Counted from the stretch's first letter, positions 1 through 12,521 are shown. The stretch: DNA of 64,000 nucleotides from Toxonevra muliebris (GCA_963691655.1 OY829326.1:10466878-10530877), one strand, 5' to 3'. Numbers and translations are program-made. Notes: a model not told the origin generated them from the letters alone.

Positions 1-825
1 AAATTTACTATAGATTTGATTTCATTTTGTAGCTATCTGAAAAGCAACAAGCTTAATTTTATACGAATATATTTATCAAGAATAGTACAGTGGGATGAAA
101 TTTTGTGCATTTGAAAAATAGTTAAAATTTTTTATTTTTTATTTTTAATTTTGTTTTCTCAATGGTGAGTACAATAAGAGTCAATAAAGGTGAAATCATA
201 GGTGAATGTGATGTTTTTGATGTGGTAATGATGTAATTAACATAAATATTTGTGTGTTGCTTGCTGCTCCTAGTCTTGGGGCGGCTGAAGGATCCCTTTC
301 CACGATAATGAACGTGGTACAGGGGTGCATCCGTGCCGGTTCTTCCTGTATGGGTCGTATAAATGCAGTGCGGGGCTCAGATCCAATTTGCACAGGATGT
401 TCAACCATTCATTGTAGTTATCTGCTTACCGGCAAATCGGCTAACAGATCTATAGCGTAAGGCCTATTCAATGAATGAGGAGGCGCTTAGTTGGTTGAAT
501 GGCATATGGCGTAGCAACAACCTGAGCAACAACCTGAAAGTTCTGGTGTTTAAATCAAATGCTACTGTATGTATTTAGAAGATAATGCAAACAATACTCT
601 GGCATTAAAATAATATTGAACAAGATCTTGCTTCACAAAACTCGTGCGAAGCCCCCAAACGTCCGGTTTCGGATTCATCTCTGAAAAGCGATATCAGTTC
701 AATTCTGTATCAAATTTTGATTAAAACCACCTTCCTAATCAAAAACTACACAAGTTTTAACTTAACTAACTAACAGCTCTTGAGCATAGTCTGCACAAAA
801 CTGCAGCCTCCCCCAACCTTATACA
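1..825. other. non-coding, with a GC-richer unassigned patch
   Basis: AT-rich DNA surrounds a patch at about 250-560 whose base composition is clearly richer in G and C. Short ORFs on both strands cross this patch. The plus-strand one has several cysteines, but I recognise no domain. It may be a decayed retroelement end. No promoter or splice structure is visible. Confidence 0.4.
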
Positions 826-827
826 CC

Positions 828-1005
828 ATCTCGGTGGTCTAGTGGCAGCATGCCAGACTCTTGTCTCTAGGGTCCCGGATTCAATTCTCGGCTAGGGTGT
901 GATTTGTTATCTATCTTTTTTCTTTTTCCTTTTTTTCTTCACAATGCTTTGCATTAATAGGATTATCTCCTGTGTGTTGATTGACCAATAAAAAAGAATA
1001 AAACA
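828..1005 (+). repeat. tRNA-derived SINE or tRNA pseudogene
   Basis: The stretch TGGTCTAGTGGCAG resembles a Pol III A box. About 40 bases downstream, GGATTCAATTC is a degenerate B box, spaced as in a tRNA gene. The flanks do not pair as an acceptor stem, so it is not a functional tRNA. A pyrimidine-rich stretch follows, then an A-rich tail near 985-1005 that contains AATAAAA, as expected of a SINE. The exact ends are uncertain. Confidence 0.5.
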
Positions 1006-3145
1006 TTTATTATATTCAAAAACTCTTTTCGGAACAATTTATAAAGAATTAACTTTGTAAAACTTTTCATCACACAGTGTGTCGTAAAAACTGGGATGCT
1101 TTACTAGCATAGTCTGGTTAATTTTTCTCTACTTATGTAGTTTAGATTATTTTCCGGGTATTTTTCGCAATAAAATTTTTATTTGCTTATTTGCGTCTTC
1201 ATTTTATTGTTCTAAACTTTTGTGTAATTTGCGCGATAGGGCTACACTATGAAGGTAATAAATCTAATACGGCGTCTTTATTAAAAGCAAAGCTACATTG
1301 CTATATCGTTGATATCACATGCACACACACACATCCACACAAATGTCGACCTAATTAACTGCGCCTCAGAAACTCAAGGATTATGTGTTGCCATTTTTAT
1401 TTGCAAATTTTATGGTAAAAAAATTTTCCAACTGTTTATTTTACTTCATGGATTTCATTTAGGTATGTTTTGTTACTATTCAGTAGCTGTTAAAATTAAG
1501 TTAGACATATATAAGCACACCCACACACCAACGCACCCACACATATATACGCATGACAATGTAAATTTCTTTACTTTTTGTGTTTTGTTTTGTTTTTCCT
1601 TTTTTGGAGGTCATTTATGTATATCTTACCTTATTTGAATAACCAATAAAGTGTTATTTAATTTTTGTTTGTTTTTATTGCTTGGTAAATAAAATGAATT
1701 TCTCTTTTTTGCATGACTTTATCTTGTTCATAAAAACACACCGTCATATATATATATAGGATTATGCATACATCTACGAGTATGTATGTATGAATGTATT
1801 TAAGTGCGTATATGAGATTCTAAAATTAACAACATTTATTACTTTAACACATAGTGCACGCAGGTGTTAAATGCTTTTTATATAATTACACTCATCAATC
1901 GATTTACACTGTATTTGATTTAGAGGGGTTCGTTTTTACACGGTTTGAAATTAAAAAAAATAAATTTTTGGTTTTTTTCGGCATCCTATGATTTGTTTAT
2001 GTTATACATTTTTATTTGACAATATATTTTTGCAATTGCGTCCATTCAATGTATAAATTTATTTGAAAAGAAAACGATATAAAACTAGTTTCCATATAAT
2101 CGCCATCTTATTTTTAACTGGTATTGAAAACATTTCTGCGTATTTTGCTTTAGTGGAAACTTCTCCCATTTATTTGCTGTGTTTCATTTTACACAAATTG
2201 GTTTTATCCGGTATTTCAGACGGTATTATTCACAACGTAAGTCGAGGAATGTACATATGCACTTAAAATTTAAGTGTGAATGCTAAGGAAGTTGCGGTTT
2301 TACAAGCGTGTATTCATTTATTTGCGTGTGTGTTTGTTTTTTTTTTTTTTTTTGGAAACTCAGAAGGCGGCATTGGTCTGTATATACAAAATATCAGATA
2401 TGATTTATTAATAACTTTAGCAATGCGATGGAATGCTCAAATTTTTAAAGCTCAATTTAATAGCGAAATGATACTTTTATCAGGAAAAAACTTTTCGATC
2501 TTATTGATATACATATTATGTAAATGACCCCTTCTTGTTATCTCTATTGATTTTTCTCTTCGAGAATTAAACTACTTTCAACTCGCTGGTAGAGCAAAAA
2601 TTCCAAATAATATTGCAAATTATTTATTATTATTCAAATAATTTTAAATTTACAAAGATCCAATAATGCTTTCTATTTATTATATTTTTAGTTAGTTTTA
2701 GACTATGCAAATTAAATCTAAGTATTAATTTTCAAAGACTACACTGCTTTGTTCATGTCTAGTTTATTTCAAAATGAACGTATATAGTCATCACAACAAC
2801 AGTGTATATAGAGGCGGGCAAATTTTTTTTTTTTTTAATTTTTATTAATTTTTAAAAGGTTTAAACTCAATACCAGGACAAAAATTTTAAACTGTAACTT
2901 GATTCTTTGCTTAATTAATATAGAAAAATTATGCCTACAAGTTTGCTCATCAGTTCCTCTTTCAAAAACAAACAAAAACAACAGAAATAACATATCGAAT
3001 TTCCTCGCATTGTGTAGTTTTAAAAAATATATTTAAATTACTTCCAGGGATAATCCTAAATTATCCACAGTTTAAAGGTGATTCTGTTGCAGTAAGAAGA
3101 ATGACCATTTCTATTATTATTATTATGTTTGGGGGTGTGCACCGC
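1006..3145. other. AT-rich non-coding DNA with microsatellites
   Basis: No gene is recognised. A CA run lies at 1321-1337, a CA-rich stretch at about 1516-1545, and an alternating AT run at 1745-1758. Poly-T tracts occur at about 2337-2352 and 2826-2838. The short ORFs here have composition expected of AT-rich noise. Confidence 0.6.
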
Positions 3146-3149
3146 GTCA

Positions 3150-3500
3150 TATAAGAACTATTGTGCGCTCTTCCAAGATTATAGTATTCTTATAGGCCCT
3201 ATAATTCCTATTTCTGTAATAAATTTTAGTATAAAGCCTATTTCCAGTCGTTTCAGCATGCCGTCTGGTATTTGGTAATCTCCCAGGTACCTTTTCCGGC
3301 TTTGCATTAGCGCTGTACATTATCCTAAAATGTGTTTTGAAGTTTCGGTTTCCTCCCCACAAAATTTGCATGACTCATTGTTGCATATTCTCAGTTTTGC
3401 CAGGTGATAATTCTGCCTGCAGTGCCCTGTCAGAATACCTGTTATGATTCTAAGATTCCCTTTTGTTAAATTCATACAATCTTAAATCTTTTTAGTTTAT
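3150..3500 (-). pseudogene. LINE C-terminal remnant (zinc-knuckle region after RNase H)
   Basis: Conceptual translation of the minus strand shows LTGHCRQNYHL, then a cysteine/histidine cluster (CKFCGEETETSKHIL) and a downstream basic YLGDY segment. That order is typical of the end of the polyprotein in insect non-LTR retrotransposons carrying RNase H. A stop replaces the residue before the next conserved cysteine, and the frame is broken toward lower coordinates. No reverse transcriptase is attached, so this is a decayed fragment. Confidence 0.6.
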
Positions 3501-4059
3501 GTGTTCCTAAAAGAGTTTTTGATTGCTTTATCCCTGGTAGATTATCCCAGTATGATGCTCGTAGTTGTTGACCATTACTAAAACTTACAAACAAATTTAT
3601 ATTTATTATTTAGAAGAAAAAAAGAGTCAATTTTATTAGAGTGGGCAAAAAAATTACGAATTAAATTATTTCTCTTCCGAAAATTATTGCAAAAAATACG
3701 AATCTTATTCGTCCATGTAAGTATTTTATAAAAAAAGAATATTATTGTACTACTGTAATAATATTCTCCTATATACAGTGCCGTTTATATCATTTGCAAC
3801 CAAAATCACTTGCACTTTAAATGACTTCTTAAGCTCACTAAAATAATTTTTACCAAAAATCTTTTTTATTCAAAACAAAGTGTATTTATTGCCATTTATT
3901 ATAAAAAAAATAAAAGTACAATATTGCAATTGTTACAAATAAAAAAAGAAAGAAGTAATATTACATTAAAGTCTGAATTGAAGAGGTCAAAATATTTGCA
4001 ACTAGAAAAAGTTTATGTGAAAATTGAAGAAAAATCGAAAAAGTTTTCAAAATTTTAAC

Positions 4060-4262
4060 GCGTATTCATTATTAGCAATCGCTGTTGCACATCTACGTGG
4101 CATTGGCTCAATTAAATGTTTCGCCTGATCGATTTGAGCTTGCTTTCATTGCTTTTGAACATCCTCTTACAGATCCTCCGGTTTCTCAAACGTATTGGTG
4201 TCAATCTTTTGCTTCACGAGCATTCAATGACACTCAATTGGGCTTAAATTGAAAGGATGACA
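4060..4262 (-). pseudogene. Tc1-like transposase, C-terminal fragment
   Basis: Minus-strand translation gives FNLSPIECH, matching the Tc1-family box (NPIE) that holds the third catalytic acidic residue. A charged stretch follows, then MPRRCATAI, which resembles the family C-terminus. Several in-frame stops are present. It reads away from the neighbouring N-terminal fragment, so the two cannot form one coding sequence as arranged. Confidence 0.65.
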
Positions 4263-4760
4263 AATAGTTTATCTCAAAAAGAAATTTCGAAAAAATATTC
4301 AATACACAAGTCGTCGATTTCGCGAATTGTTAACAGCGGTATCGCTGATCTGAGTCATGGAGGTGGAAGACCTCGCAAAGAAACTTGAAGAAAAGCTAAC
4401 GAAATCAAAAAATTGATGAAAGCGAATCAGAAAGTGAAACCGAAAGATGTAAAAAGTACACTTTAGTTGGATATATCATTATCGGCAATCAAGCGACAAC
4501 CCAGAAAAAGTGGATTAAGCGCATACAATATTGCCGAAAAAGCGTTGACTCTAAGAAAAATCGCTTAACTCATTTAAAATTCAATCATAAATACAAAACC
4601 TAGACCTTTCAATCTTATAAAACTTTTTATTCTGAGATGAGAGCAAAATTAATTGAAGGAAAATAATTTTTTAGAAGACCACACTGTAAAAGAGTCGACC
4701 GTAGACATACACCGGGTACGGTATAGCGCCAAGGAGGTTGTTTGCCTTGTCGCAAAAAAA
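4262..4760 (+). pseudogene. Tc1-like transposase, N-terminal and middle fragment
   Basis: The plus-strand translation contains LSQKEISKKYSIHKSSISRI, a helix-turn-helix of the Tc1/Tc3 paired-like DNA-binding domain. GGGRPRK follows, matching the GRPR minor-groove motif. Further on, a remnant of the first catalytic region and its RRP..HTPGTV-like follow-up can be read. Stops interrupt it at several points, including just after the GRPRK motif. Confidence 0.7.
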
Positions 4761-5024
4761 CGTACAACTTCTCATTTTCTTTTCACATTAACTTTTTCTA
4801 GTTGCAAATGTTTTGATTTCTTCAATTCAGACTTTAATTTAATATTACTTCTTTTTTTATTTGCAACAATTGCAATATTGTACTTTTAATTTTTTATAAT
4901 AAATGGCAATAAATACACTTTGTTTTGAATAAAAAAGATTTTTGGTAAAAATTATTTTAGTGAGCTTAAGAAGTCATTTAAAGTGCAAGCGATTTTGGTT
5001 GCAAATGATATGACCGGCACTGTA

Positions 5025-5785
5025 CATGCATATGCATGCCACGAAATGTAAACCACGACGTATGAGTGGCAATTCAATGTAAGAGCTCACTACTGAGTTA
5101 CATACATCAAAATTGAATTTCAATCAAAAGTTTAAAAGTAAATACTTAATTATTACGAGCTTTTTTCAATAAAGTTTTAATTGATATACAAAATACGAGT
5201 TCGTACAAAATTTTATAAATCAATTAAAATTTACCTACACACGCAAAATTATATATATGTTTAATACAGGAATATATCATTTGCTACACTAACTTTTAAA
5301 GTTAGAATTGCATTAAAATAGAACATGTATACTTTTTCTCTTACATAATTCATAAATTTTCAAAATAATTAATTATTTCTATGAATTGCACAAGGCATAA
5401 AAACTTTAAAACATATTGAAGAGGTAAGTAAAGTTTCTAAAATATGTACGGCTGGCTCTAGCTCTATGCTCCAAATAAATCAAGACGAGTAAAAAGATAA
5501 ACATATATAACTGAAAAGTTTTATAAAAGTTTTTTGAATGCAAAAACCAGCAAAGTAAGTAATTTTGCAGAAATGAAATACTCGTGACGACAATTTTCAC
5601 ATAAATACATATATATATAAGTAGATGCAAGCAATGAATTTTGAATCTTTAGCTGTGATACAAATCATACGTTTTTATTATTGGTCATAAATTAAAAAAA
5701 AAATGTAAGCTCGCTATGCATGCATTAGCATTAGTATATGAAACGCAGCAATGAAAGAAAGAAAAAGTACAACGACTGGCATGAT
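5025..5785. other. AT-rich non-coding DNA
   Basis: This stretch separates a Tc1-type element from a LINE. I see only AT-rich sequence with no conserved coding, splice or repeat-end signal. Confidence 0.5.
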
Positions 5786-5859
5786 ATATTATTATATTTT
5801 CCGGAAGCGGAAAGGGTAGTTCGACAGTTTCGCAGCGCAACTGGTCGGTTGCCAGGACA

Positions 5860-6726
5860 GTGGCGACTGAAAACGCGATTAGGTTTGCTATTGCTTCCTT
5901 TGACTGTTTCAAATTGCCGGGTCCGGATGGTATACAGCCAGTTGCTCTGAAAGAGGATATGGTGCAATTGCTACCGGTTTTGAAGAAGATCTTTATCTCC
6001 AGTTTGGCTCTGGCTTACATACCTCAACAATGGAGGTTGGTAAAAGTTGTTTTCATTCCAAAAATTGCCAATCCCAAAAGCTTTAGACCAATTAGTATGA
6101 TGTCTTTCCTACTAAAATGTCTTGAGCGCTGTGTTGAGCACAGCACCCATATTGAGTCGTTATTGTTACATCCTCTCTCTTCATTTCAGCATGCTTACCA
6201 ATGTGGAAAATCTTGTGAGACGGTCCTGCAAAATCTGGTAGGTCGAATTGAGCGGGCCTTCAACAGGAAAAAATACGCTAATGGTATTTTTTTTGATATT
6301 GAGGGAGCATTTGATAACGCGACTTTTGACGGCATGTGCAATGCAGCAGGTCAGCATGGAGTGGGTCCGATTCTTGTTAACTGGATTCGATCAATGCTGT
6401 CACATAGACTTATGATGGTTCAAGCTGATTGTGGTCAATCTGTGACTTGCTGCGTAAATAGAGGATGTCCCCAAGGGGCCGTGCTTTCTCCACTGTTGTG
6501 GTGTCTGCTGGTTGACTCTCTGCTTGTTTCCCTAAATGAGTTAGGTATCTACACACAGGCATATGCCGATGACGTTGCCTGCTTAATCACGGGCCAATCG
6601 ATCGGGTATGTTTGTAGGAAGGCCCAAACTGTTCTGAATATGATTTACTCTTGGTGTTTCTCAAACGGGCTATCGGTTAACCCTCTTAAAACTGGTGTTA
6701 TCCTTTTCACCAGGAGAAGCAATTGA
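5860..6726 (+). pseudogene. LINE reverse transcriptase fragment, copy 1
   Basis: About 288 codons of open reading frame cover the RT core. They include PGPDGIQP (finger motif), FRPISMMSFLLKCLER, FFDIEGAFDNA with the motif A aspartate, GCPQGAVLSPLLW (motif B), and AYADDVA, the YxDD catalytic motif C. GLSVNPLKT then starts the thumb. The protein would copy element RNA at a nicked target site. The first codon of the open frame is GTG at 5860 and is not a true start, because the reading continues upstream. After the stop at 6724-6726, LINE-like sequence (KYLGVILDTKLSL) continues in another frame. Confidence 0.85.
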
Positions 6727-7029
6727 TGGTCTCGTTTTATCGGTACTCAGAGGAATCACTATTCAGCTATCCCAGGAAGTGAAATATCTAGGAGTCATTC
6801 TAGATACCAAACTTTCATTGACGTTCTCATGTTGAGCTAAAGGTATTGGCTGCTTTTTGTCAATGTAAGGCTATGGCAAAACATGGGGCTTATTACCTTA
6901 TAAGGTTTTATGGCTTTATAAGGCTATGATTCGACCAATCATCACCTATGCATCCATAGTCTGGTGAAGCAGACTTAATGTTGACAGCGTAAGGAAAGCT
7001 CTTGCCAGACTTCAAAGGACTGTGACCAT

Positions 7030-7574
7030 TTGCTGAATTCGGTTCGGGTTCTGGGGTCTTTATTGAAAATGATGGAGCGTACCTTCACTTCTCCCTTGGG
7101 TTGTATGCTTCTGTTTTTCAAGCAGAAATTTTTGCAATCATCAAGGCAATGGACCATGTTATTGATAATGGTTGGAGAGAAAGGTGAATCTGTGTATTTA
7201 GTGACAGTCAGGCTGCGCTTAAATCCTTGCTTAATCCTCTAACCACATCTAAACTGGTTATGCATTGTAAATCCAGGCTTTATTGTGTTGGAAAACACAA
7301 TAACGTGCTGTTGATATGGGTTCCTGGACACTCAGGAATTTCTGGAAATGAATCGGCTGACCTTCTGGCCAGAAAGGGTTCGGAAACTGGTTTCCTGAGC
7401 TCAGAACCTGTACTCTCTTTGTCGTCTACAGCCATCAAGACCAACATTAATGAGTGGGTCGACCTGACCCACAATCGTAAATGGGAGGACCTGAGGGGCA
7501 AAGACCTGAGGACAGACAAAGACCATGTTACCTGTTATCTCGAAGCGTCTAACAGACTTTCTGTTATCACTTAA
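7030..7574 (+). pseudogene. LINE RNase H domain, copy 1
   Basis: The RNase H fold is readable with its acidic residues: FQAEIFAI (Glu), FSDSQAAL (Asp), then WVPGHSGISGNESADLLARK with the last Asp. This domain removes the RNA template strand in some LINE clades. A frame change lies between the AEIFAI part and the DSQAAL part, so no intact protein is made. It is followed by the zinc-knuckle segment at 7525-7767. Confidence 0.8.
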
Positions 7575-7767
7575 CAGAAAGAGCTGTAAGCAGCTGGTGA
7601 GATTATATACAAGTCACTTCTCTTGGGCCAAGCATTTGCATATGATTGGCCTGGGAGCTAGTGCCTTCTGTGCTTTCTGTGGTTTGGAGGAAGAATGTGA
7701 AGAGACGGCTGACCACTTTCTTAGTGTCTGCCCCGCTTTTTGCCAGATCAGAAAGCATATTCGGTAG
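7525..7767 (+). pseudogene. LINE C-terminal zinc-knuckle segment, copy 1
   Basis: The frame shows LHMIGLGASAFCAFCGLEEE, with a CxxC pair, then a TADHFLSVCPAF segment with the His and next Cys, then charged sequence. This is the usual end of the ORF2-like polyprotein in RNase H-bearing insect LINEs. It overlaps the preceding RNase H frame by a frameshift. Confidence 0.65.
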
Positions 7768-7950
7768 TGGAGTGTTGGGAGACGAACACCTGAGCTCTCT
7801 AACACCGCAGGATCTACTAAGATTTAATAATAAATCTGAGAGATTTAAAGAATAGCAAAAGGGAACACAGAATATAGTACAATGGACGTAAAACTTGTCT
7901 GACTGCTGTGTTCTTGAATATTTCTTTTGTCTGTTCCACAAAAAAAAAAA

Positions 7951-9590
7951 TATTACAAAGGAATGTAATGAAATGAATGCAGTTAATATAAATACCCAAA
8001 TAGTAATAAAATAAACTAAATGATCAATCAAGCATATGCCAAAAAAAAAAATAAAAAATTCCACGTGCACAGTTACCTCGTATATGTGAATGTATATATA
8101 CGAACAAAAGCAAAAAAAAAGTTCATAATAGATGAAGATACTTCAAATGCTATTAAGTAACTATAATCTTTAACTCACAAAGAAAAATCCTCAATTTCAC
8201 ATTACGACGTATGAACAAAAATCAAATTAAGCAATGTTTTAGATTTAAACCTTGGGTTGGTATGTCTAGCTTCTTTTATTAAATAACAATTTTATGATTA
8301 ACGAATTTTACTTCATTTCGCTGTTTTCAATCATTTTATTTGCTTTCAATATGCACGCCGCATGGTGCACCATTACGTATGAGCAATAATTAATTGCGTA
8401 TAAATTTCTGTGTAAATTGAAACGAATGCAGAAGATTTGCACTTGCATTTCATTGTAATTTAATTTAGTTTTAATTGTTAGTAAAGCAAATACATTACAG
8501 TAATTTTTTATTTTTGCGTAATTTTCATTTATTTTATGAGTGTTTTTCATATTTACATACTTTTTTTCTATATGCAATTAAAAACTCATAAAAATTCTTT
8601 TGTTAACATTTACCGCACCGCAAACATGTAGGCATAAGTTTTTTTTTTTTGTATTCATTAAAAGAAACCTTCAGTTACATATTTTCCGTAACATTTTTTC
8701 ATTATCTTTTCACTCAACCTACTTATTAAAAAAAAATAAAAAATAAATAAACTTCAATGGAATTTTCATGCTGCTATGGCAACACGCATCATTTATGCTG
8801 CTGCTGCTGATCATTTGTCCACTGTGTGCATTTATTTATAACACAAATATCATCAAAAGTTTGCTATGTGAAGGCATGAAAGTTATCTGCATTTAATTTT
8901 TTACATAATTATTTATTATCTCTTTTTTTTTATAAAGAATGATTGCATTTTAATAACAACATTTTTAATATATAAGTCATTGAAATTTTTATATTAACAA
9001 TGGTTCAAAAATATTTACCTATGCACAGTGGGTGATTAAAAATTTTTAATAAAAGTTGAAATATTTTTAAGTCCAAGATGTAGTTGGTAATGTCCCCATC
9101 ACTCTTATTAAACAAAAAATCTAATGGTATTCAGTTTGTTGTGTTTCCAGTAAACGAATACTTATCTAACGACTTCTGAGTGACTTAATTTATTTTTCCT
9201 CAAATCAGACTTGCCTCAATTAGTTAGAGTAATTAGGTGCTTTGGTTTAATCAATCTTATACTCATGTCTAACGAGGTTGAGAACACCTATCCGTTGAGG
9301 TTGCAATTACACAGTGCATTCACCTTTAAAAGGAGAGGTGATAAGATCAAAGCAATGCTATTTCTTTTTGAAGTGTATTCTTTTAAAATGTTGATTCTCT
9401 TGGGCATTACTGTTATTATTTTTATAAGGTTAGTTTAGGCTTTCTGTGTGAAAGTAAACTTAAGTACACTAAAAGGCTGATTGTAATACCACAGCAAAAC
9501 GGGCAAACTCTTTCTATTTCGGAGTGAGAACAACTAGGATTCCATTATGAATCCTGCTAAGTTCTTCATTTTTATTAATGAAGCTCCGTT
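7951..9590. other. AT-rich non-coding DNA
   Basis: No gene is recognised. There is a short CTG run at about 8797-8811 and several poly-A and poly-T tracts. Small ORFs are AT-driven and lack recognisable domains. Confidence 0.5.
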
Positions 9591-9591
9591 G

Positions 9592-10772
9592 GTTGCACCC
9601 GGCAAACGTTGTTTTTGCCTTCAAAGAATTTTTTAGTTTGGTTAAAATATTTGTATTTGAAATAACTTCACCCAGCGCCGCCTATCGGATCCATACATAC
9701 AAAATTTTCTCATGGCGAAACATGCAAATAGTACATTCTGAATTGCAGTCAAATCTTTCTGAAAATAAGAATTATGTTATTAACTTGATCCCAACGTCAT
9801 CTACCGGGTCCAAAATATAAAACAAAAAAACAGAAGAGCTCGAACCAAACCTATGGTGTTAGTCTTAGCTCCATAGCTCATACGATTCCGGTTCATTTTT
9901 TGTGTTAAAATATTTATTATAGCTGACCCTGCAAACTTTGTTGTGCCCAATTTGTTGAATTTGTTTCTAATCAAAAAATAAACATATTAACATAAATAAA
10001 ACACATTATTTGTTGTTAATGTATAGATTATAATGCTTCACTCAGCCAATCGATGCTTATCACGCTTTGACTGCACTCCCTCTATGGATCACGATATGTC
10101 CTTTTATTTTTATTTGTAACACCATACCTTCATTTTATGTTTTTATGAAAATTTGTGTTCAGCGCCACCTATTGAAAATGATCCGAAGTGGCTGAAATGC
10201 TTAAAATTATCTTATTATTCTTCACTAATAACTTTACAATATTAAAGCCCCAGTGTATCAAAACTAATCGAGCCTCGCTAAAAAACATTTGAATGGCTAT
10301 ATCTAAGCCTGCAAAGTCAATTTTCCCTAATAGAATGGCTGATCAAAATTATTGTTCGCAAAATGTAATTAAATTCACTTTAACCACATCTATTCTCAAA
10401 ATCCACTATCTTTTTTACGAAAAAAAACAATTTCAAGTCTATTAAATTTCACAAATTCTCTTTGAAATGCTTGAGCACAACCAAAAGATGTGAATAATCG
10501 AATCAGAAATATGTAATGCATAGCGCAGCTGTCAAACGATAGATCCACCACCAACGCCATATAATGAAAGTAATCCGAAGTAGCTATTAGAATGAACGCT
10601 CATTGTTGAAATACAATTTTCATGGGTGATGTTAAATGGATTCCCATACAAAACGCCAATTTAGATTTTTTGATTTTCCGGTTTATACAATCATCCAAAT
10701 CGGTCTAAACGTTCTCGTGTTTTTGCGAGACTAACTCACGGCAATTGATTTATATATATGCATATAGATTCC
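9592..10772 (+). repeat. dispersed repeat, class uncertain
   Basis: CACCCGGCAAACGTTGTTTT at about 9597 recurs in diverged form as GACCCTGCAAACTTTGTTGT at about 9924. AGCGCCGCCTAT near 9676 matches AGCGCCACCTAT near 10162. The right end has an 'AATCGGTCTAAACGTTCTCG' segment followed by TTTATATATATGCATATAGA, typical of the 3' end of some dispersed insect repeats. At least two partial copies seem to lie head to tail. Whether it is a LINE tail, SINE or Helitron-like repeat cannot be settled by eye. Confidence 0.45.
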
Positions 10773-10774
10773 TA

Positions 10775-11425
10775 AGTTAGGTGAGTGAGGAAAGGGGAGT
10801 CTAGAAGTTTTAGTTTCCCTTTAACCAGAGATGGGCGTCAACATATGAAAGGAAAGATTGCTCCTTTCTCTTTCTCAGAGCCACAACCCATAATGTTGCA
10901 ACATGTCTCCTCATTATACAATAATAAAATAATGGAAATTTTACTTTCTGTTGTTGCTGTCGGAATTACAATTGTGATTAATGGCATTTTAATGTAGATA
11001 TGTAATTTCATTAAAATTAATTAAACTGTAGTGCATGCACTTGATTTACATTGTTGGGCATTAATAACAATAATTGTTATTGAATTTATCAATTTTTAAA
11101 TTAAAGTTTTATTAAGGATTCTATTAATTTTAGTTGCAAAATGTTTTCAACACTTAATTATGGATATTTATGTTAAAGTTTTAAATTAAACCAGTAAGAG
11201 TGTCAGTGAAATTTTGTATATCACTTAAAATTAAATAAACTTCCAGTGATATTTTTTATCTGCCGATTCTCAAAATTCTATAAATAATATAATTTAATAT
11301 AATTTTTCGCTCGATTTTTTTAAATATTTTGATTTTTTCTTCATTTTTGTAAAAAATTTTCGGCTGCGGCGCTTCGTACAATCTTACATTTCAATTAAAC
11401 TGAATCAATATCTTGATTTATTTAA
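10775..11425. other. AT-rich non-coding DNA
   Basis: A short ORF at 10785-10997 has no recognisable domain. The rest is AT-rich with no coding or repeat-end signal. Confidence 0.45.
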
Positions 11426-11762
11426 AAATATTTCAGATGAGGCGCTTATTTCCGTGCCATTCCCATTTGCTATATGAGCATTATCTACAGAAACTGCTTT
11501 AGGGAAGTTACTGGCCGGGCTCAACAAGCCCTGGACAAGAAACAGTTCGCTTTGGCAGTCTTTCTGGACATTGAAGGGCATTTGTCAATCCGTCTTTTGA
11601 CAAGATTGTAGATGCACTTCAGTGTAAAGGGATCAGCACTACTGTAGTGAACTGGATCCTTGGTATGCTTACATGCAGACAAACTAAAGCCACTTTAGGT
11701 GGCTTGCGCAAGGTGGTGTTCTAACAGCCACACTGTGGAATCTCCTAGTAGATTCACTTCTC

Positions 11763-12521
11763 GTGAAACTCACTAGTGCAGGTCACCCCAATGTTGGTTA
11801 CGCTGATGATATCTATATTATCGTCAGTGGTTCAAACTTGGCATCATCATGTGTGCGGATGAAATCTGCTCTAAATGATGTTGAGGGCTGGAGCAGTGAA
11901 CAAGCATTATCGGTCAACCCTGGGAAGACAGAGATAATGCTGTTTACAATAAGAAGGAAGCTACCACATGTACGGTGGCCTACTCTCTTGGGCACACAGT
12001 TACTACTCTCCAATAGGGTCAAATACTTGAGAATCATTCTTGATCCCAAACTTTTGTTCACTGAACATCTCAATGCCAGGGCGGTGAAAGCCGTAAAAAT
12101 TATGTGGCAATGCCGTAGAATATTCGGGCGTACTTGGGGCTTAAGTCCCAAGATAGTTTACTGGATATATCTACGCTTTGTTAGATCATACCAAGTGTAT
12201 GGAGCTGTAACATGGTGGCCGAGAGCAAGTTCCTCGAAACGCCTTCTTGGAAGCCTACAACATCATGCATGTGTTGGCATCACAAGTGCGATGAGAGGAA
12301 CGCCGACCGCCGCCATGGAAGCACTGCTGTACATGCTACCACTGCATCTATTCATTGAGAGTGAAGCCGGAAAATCTCTGTACCGTATCGGCACATTGCT
12401 TCGAAGGAAAATAATATTTGGTAATGGATGTAGAGCTAGTAGGATACCGATCGGGACGAATGGGATAGTAATGGCTGGACAGGTTTTCAATATTTCCAGG
12501 GTGCAATATTTTCTACATTGA
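11763..12521 (+). pseudogene. LINE reverse transcriptase palm and thumb, copy 2
   Basis: This 252-codon open frame holds GYADDIYIIVSG (catalytic YxDD), ALSVNPGKTEIMLF, VKYLRIILDPKLLF and a long thumb/connection region (WGLSPKIVYWIY, TWWPRASSSKRL, PTAAMEALLYMLPL). These are hallmarks of the LOA/R1-type RT C-terminal half. The ORF's first codon (GTG) is internal, since RT-like sequence continues upstream in other frames at 11460-11760 with FLDIEG (motif A). Confidence 0.8.

Larger units (their letters stand above)
3776..5022. mobile_element. Tc1-type element with long TIRs and rearranged interior
   Basis: The element begins CAGTGCCG and ends CGGCACTG, flanked on both sides by TA (3774-3775 and 5023-5024). 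The terminal inverted repeats match over about 245 bp with few mismatches. Inside are decayed Tc1-family transposase pieces in opposite orientations. A helix-turn-helix/GRPRK-like segment and a middle-domain remnant lie on the plus strand, and a C-terminal SPIE-containing segment lies on the minus strand beside the left TIR. Neither half is intact, so the copy is non-autonomous. Confidence 0.88.
5790..7950 (+). mobile_element. non-LTR retrotransposon copy 1 (LOA/R1-like, RT + RNase H), 5' truncated
   Basis: The order is reverse transcriptase, thumb/connection, RNase H, then a cysteine/histidine zinc-knuckle end, as in LOA- or I/R1-group LINEs. No endonuclease domain is present, so the copy is 5'-truncated. 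A deletion near 7022-7030 removes the segment between thumb and RNase H. Several frameshifts follow the RT frame. The 3' end is taken near an A-rich stretch at 7940-7950; target-site duplications were not identified. The clade assignment is from motif style only. Confidence 0.85.

Noticed and set aside
828..900. Functional tRNA gene
   Set aside because: A- and B-box-like motifs exist, but acceptor and anticodon arms do not pair.
1309..1638. 109-codon ORF rich in His and Thr
   Set aside because: Translation of CA microsatellites.
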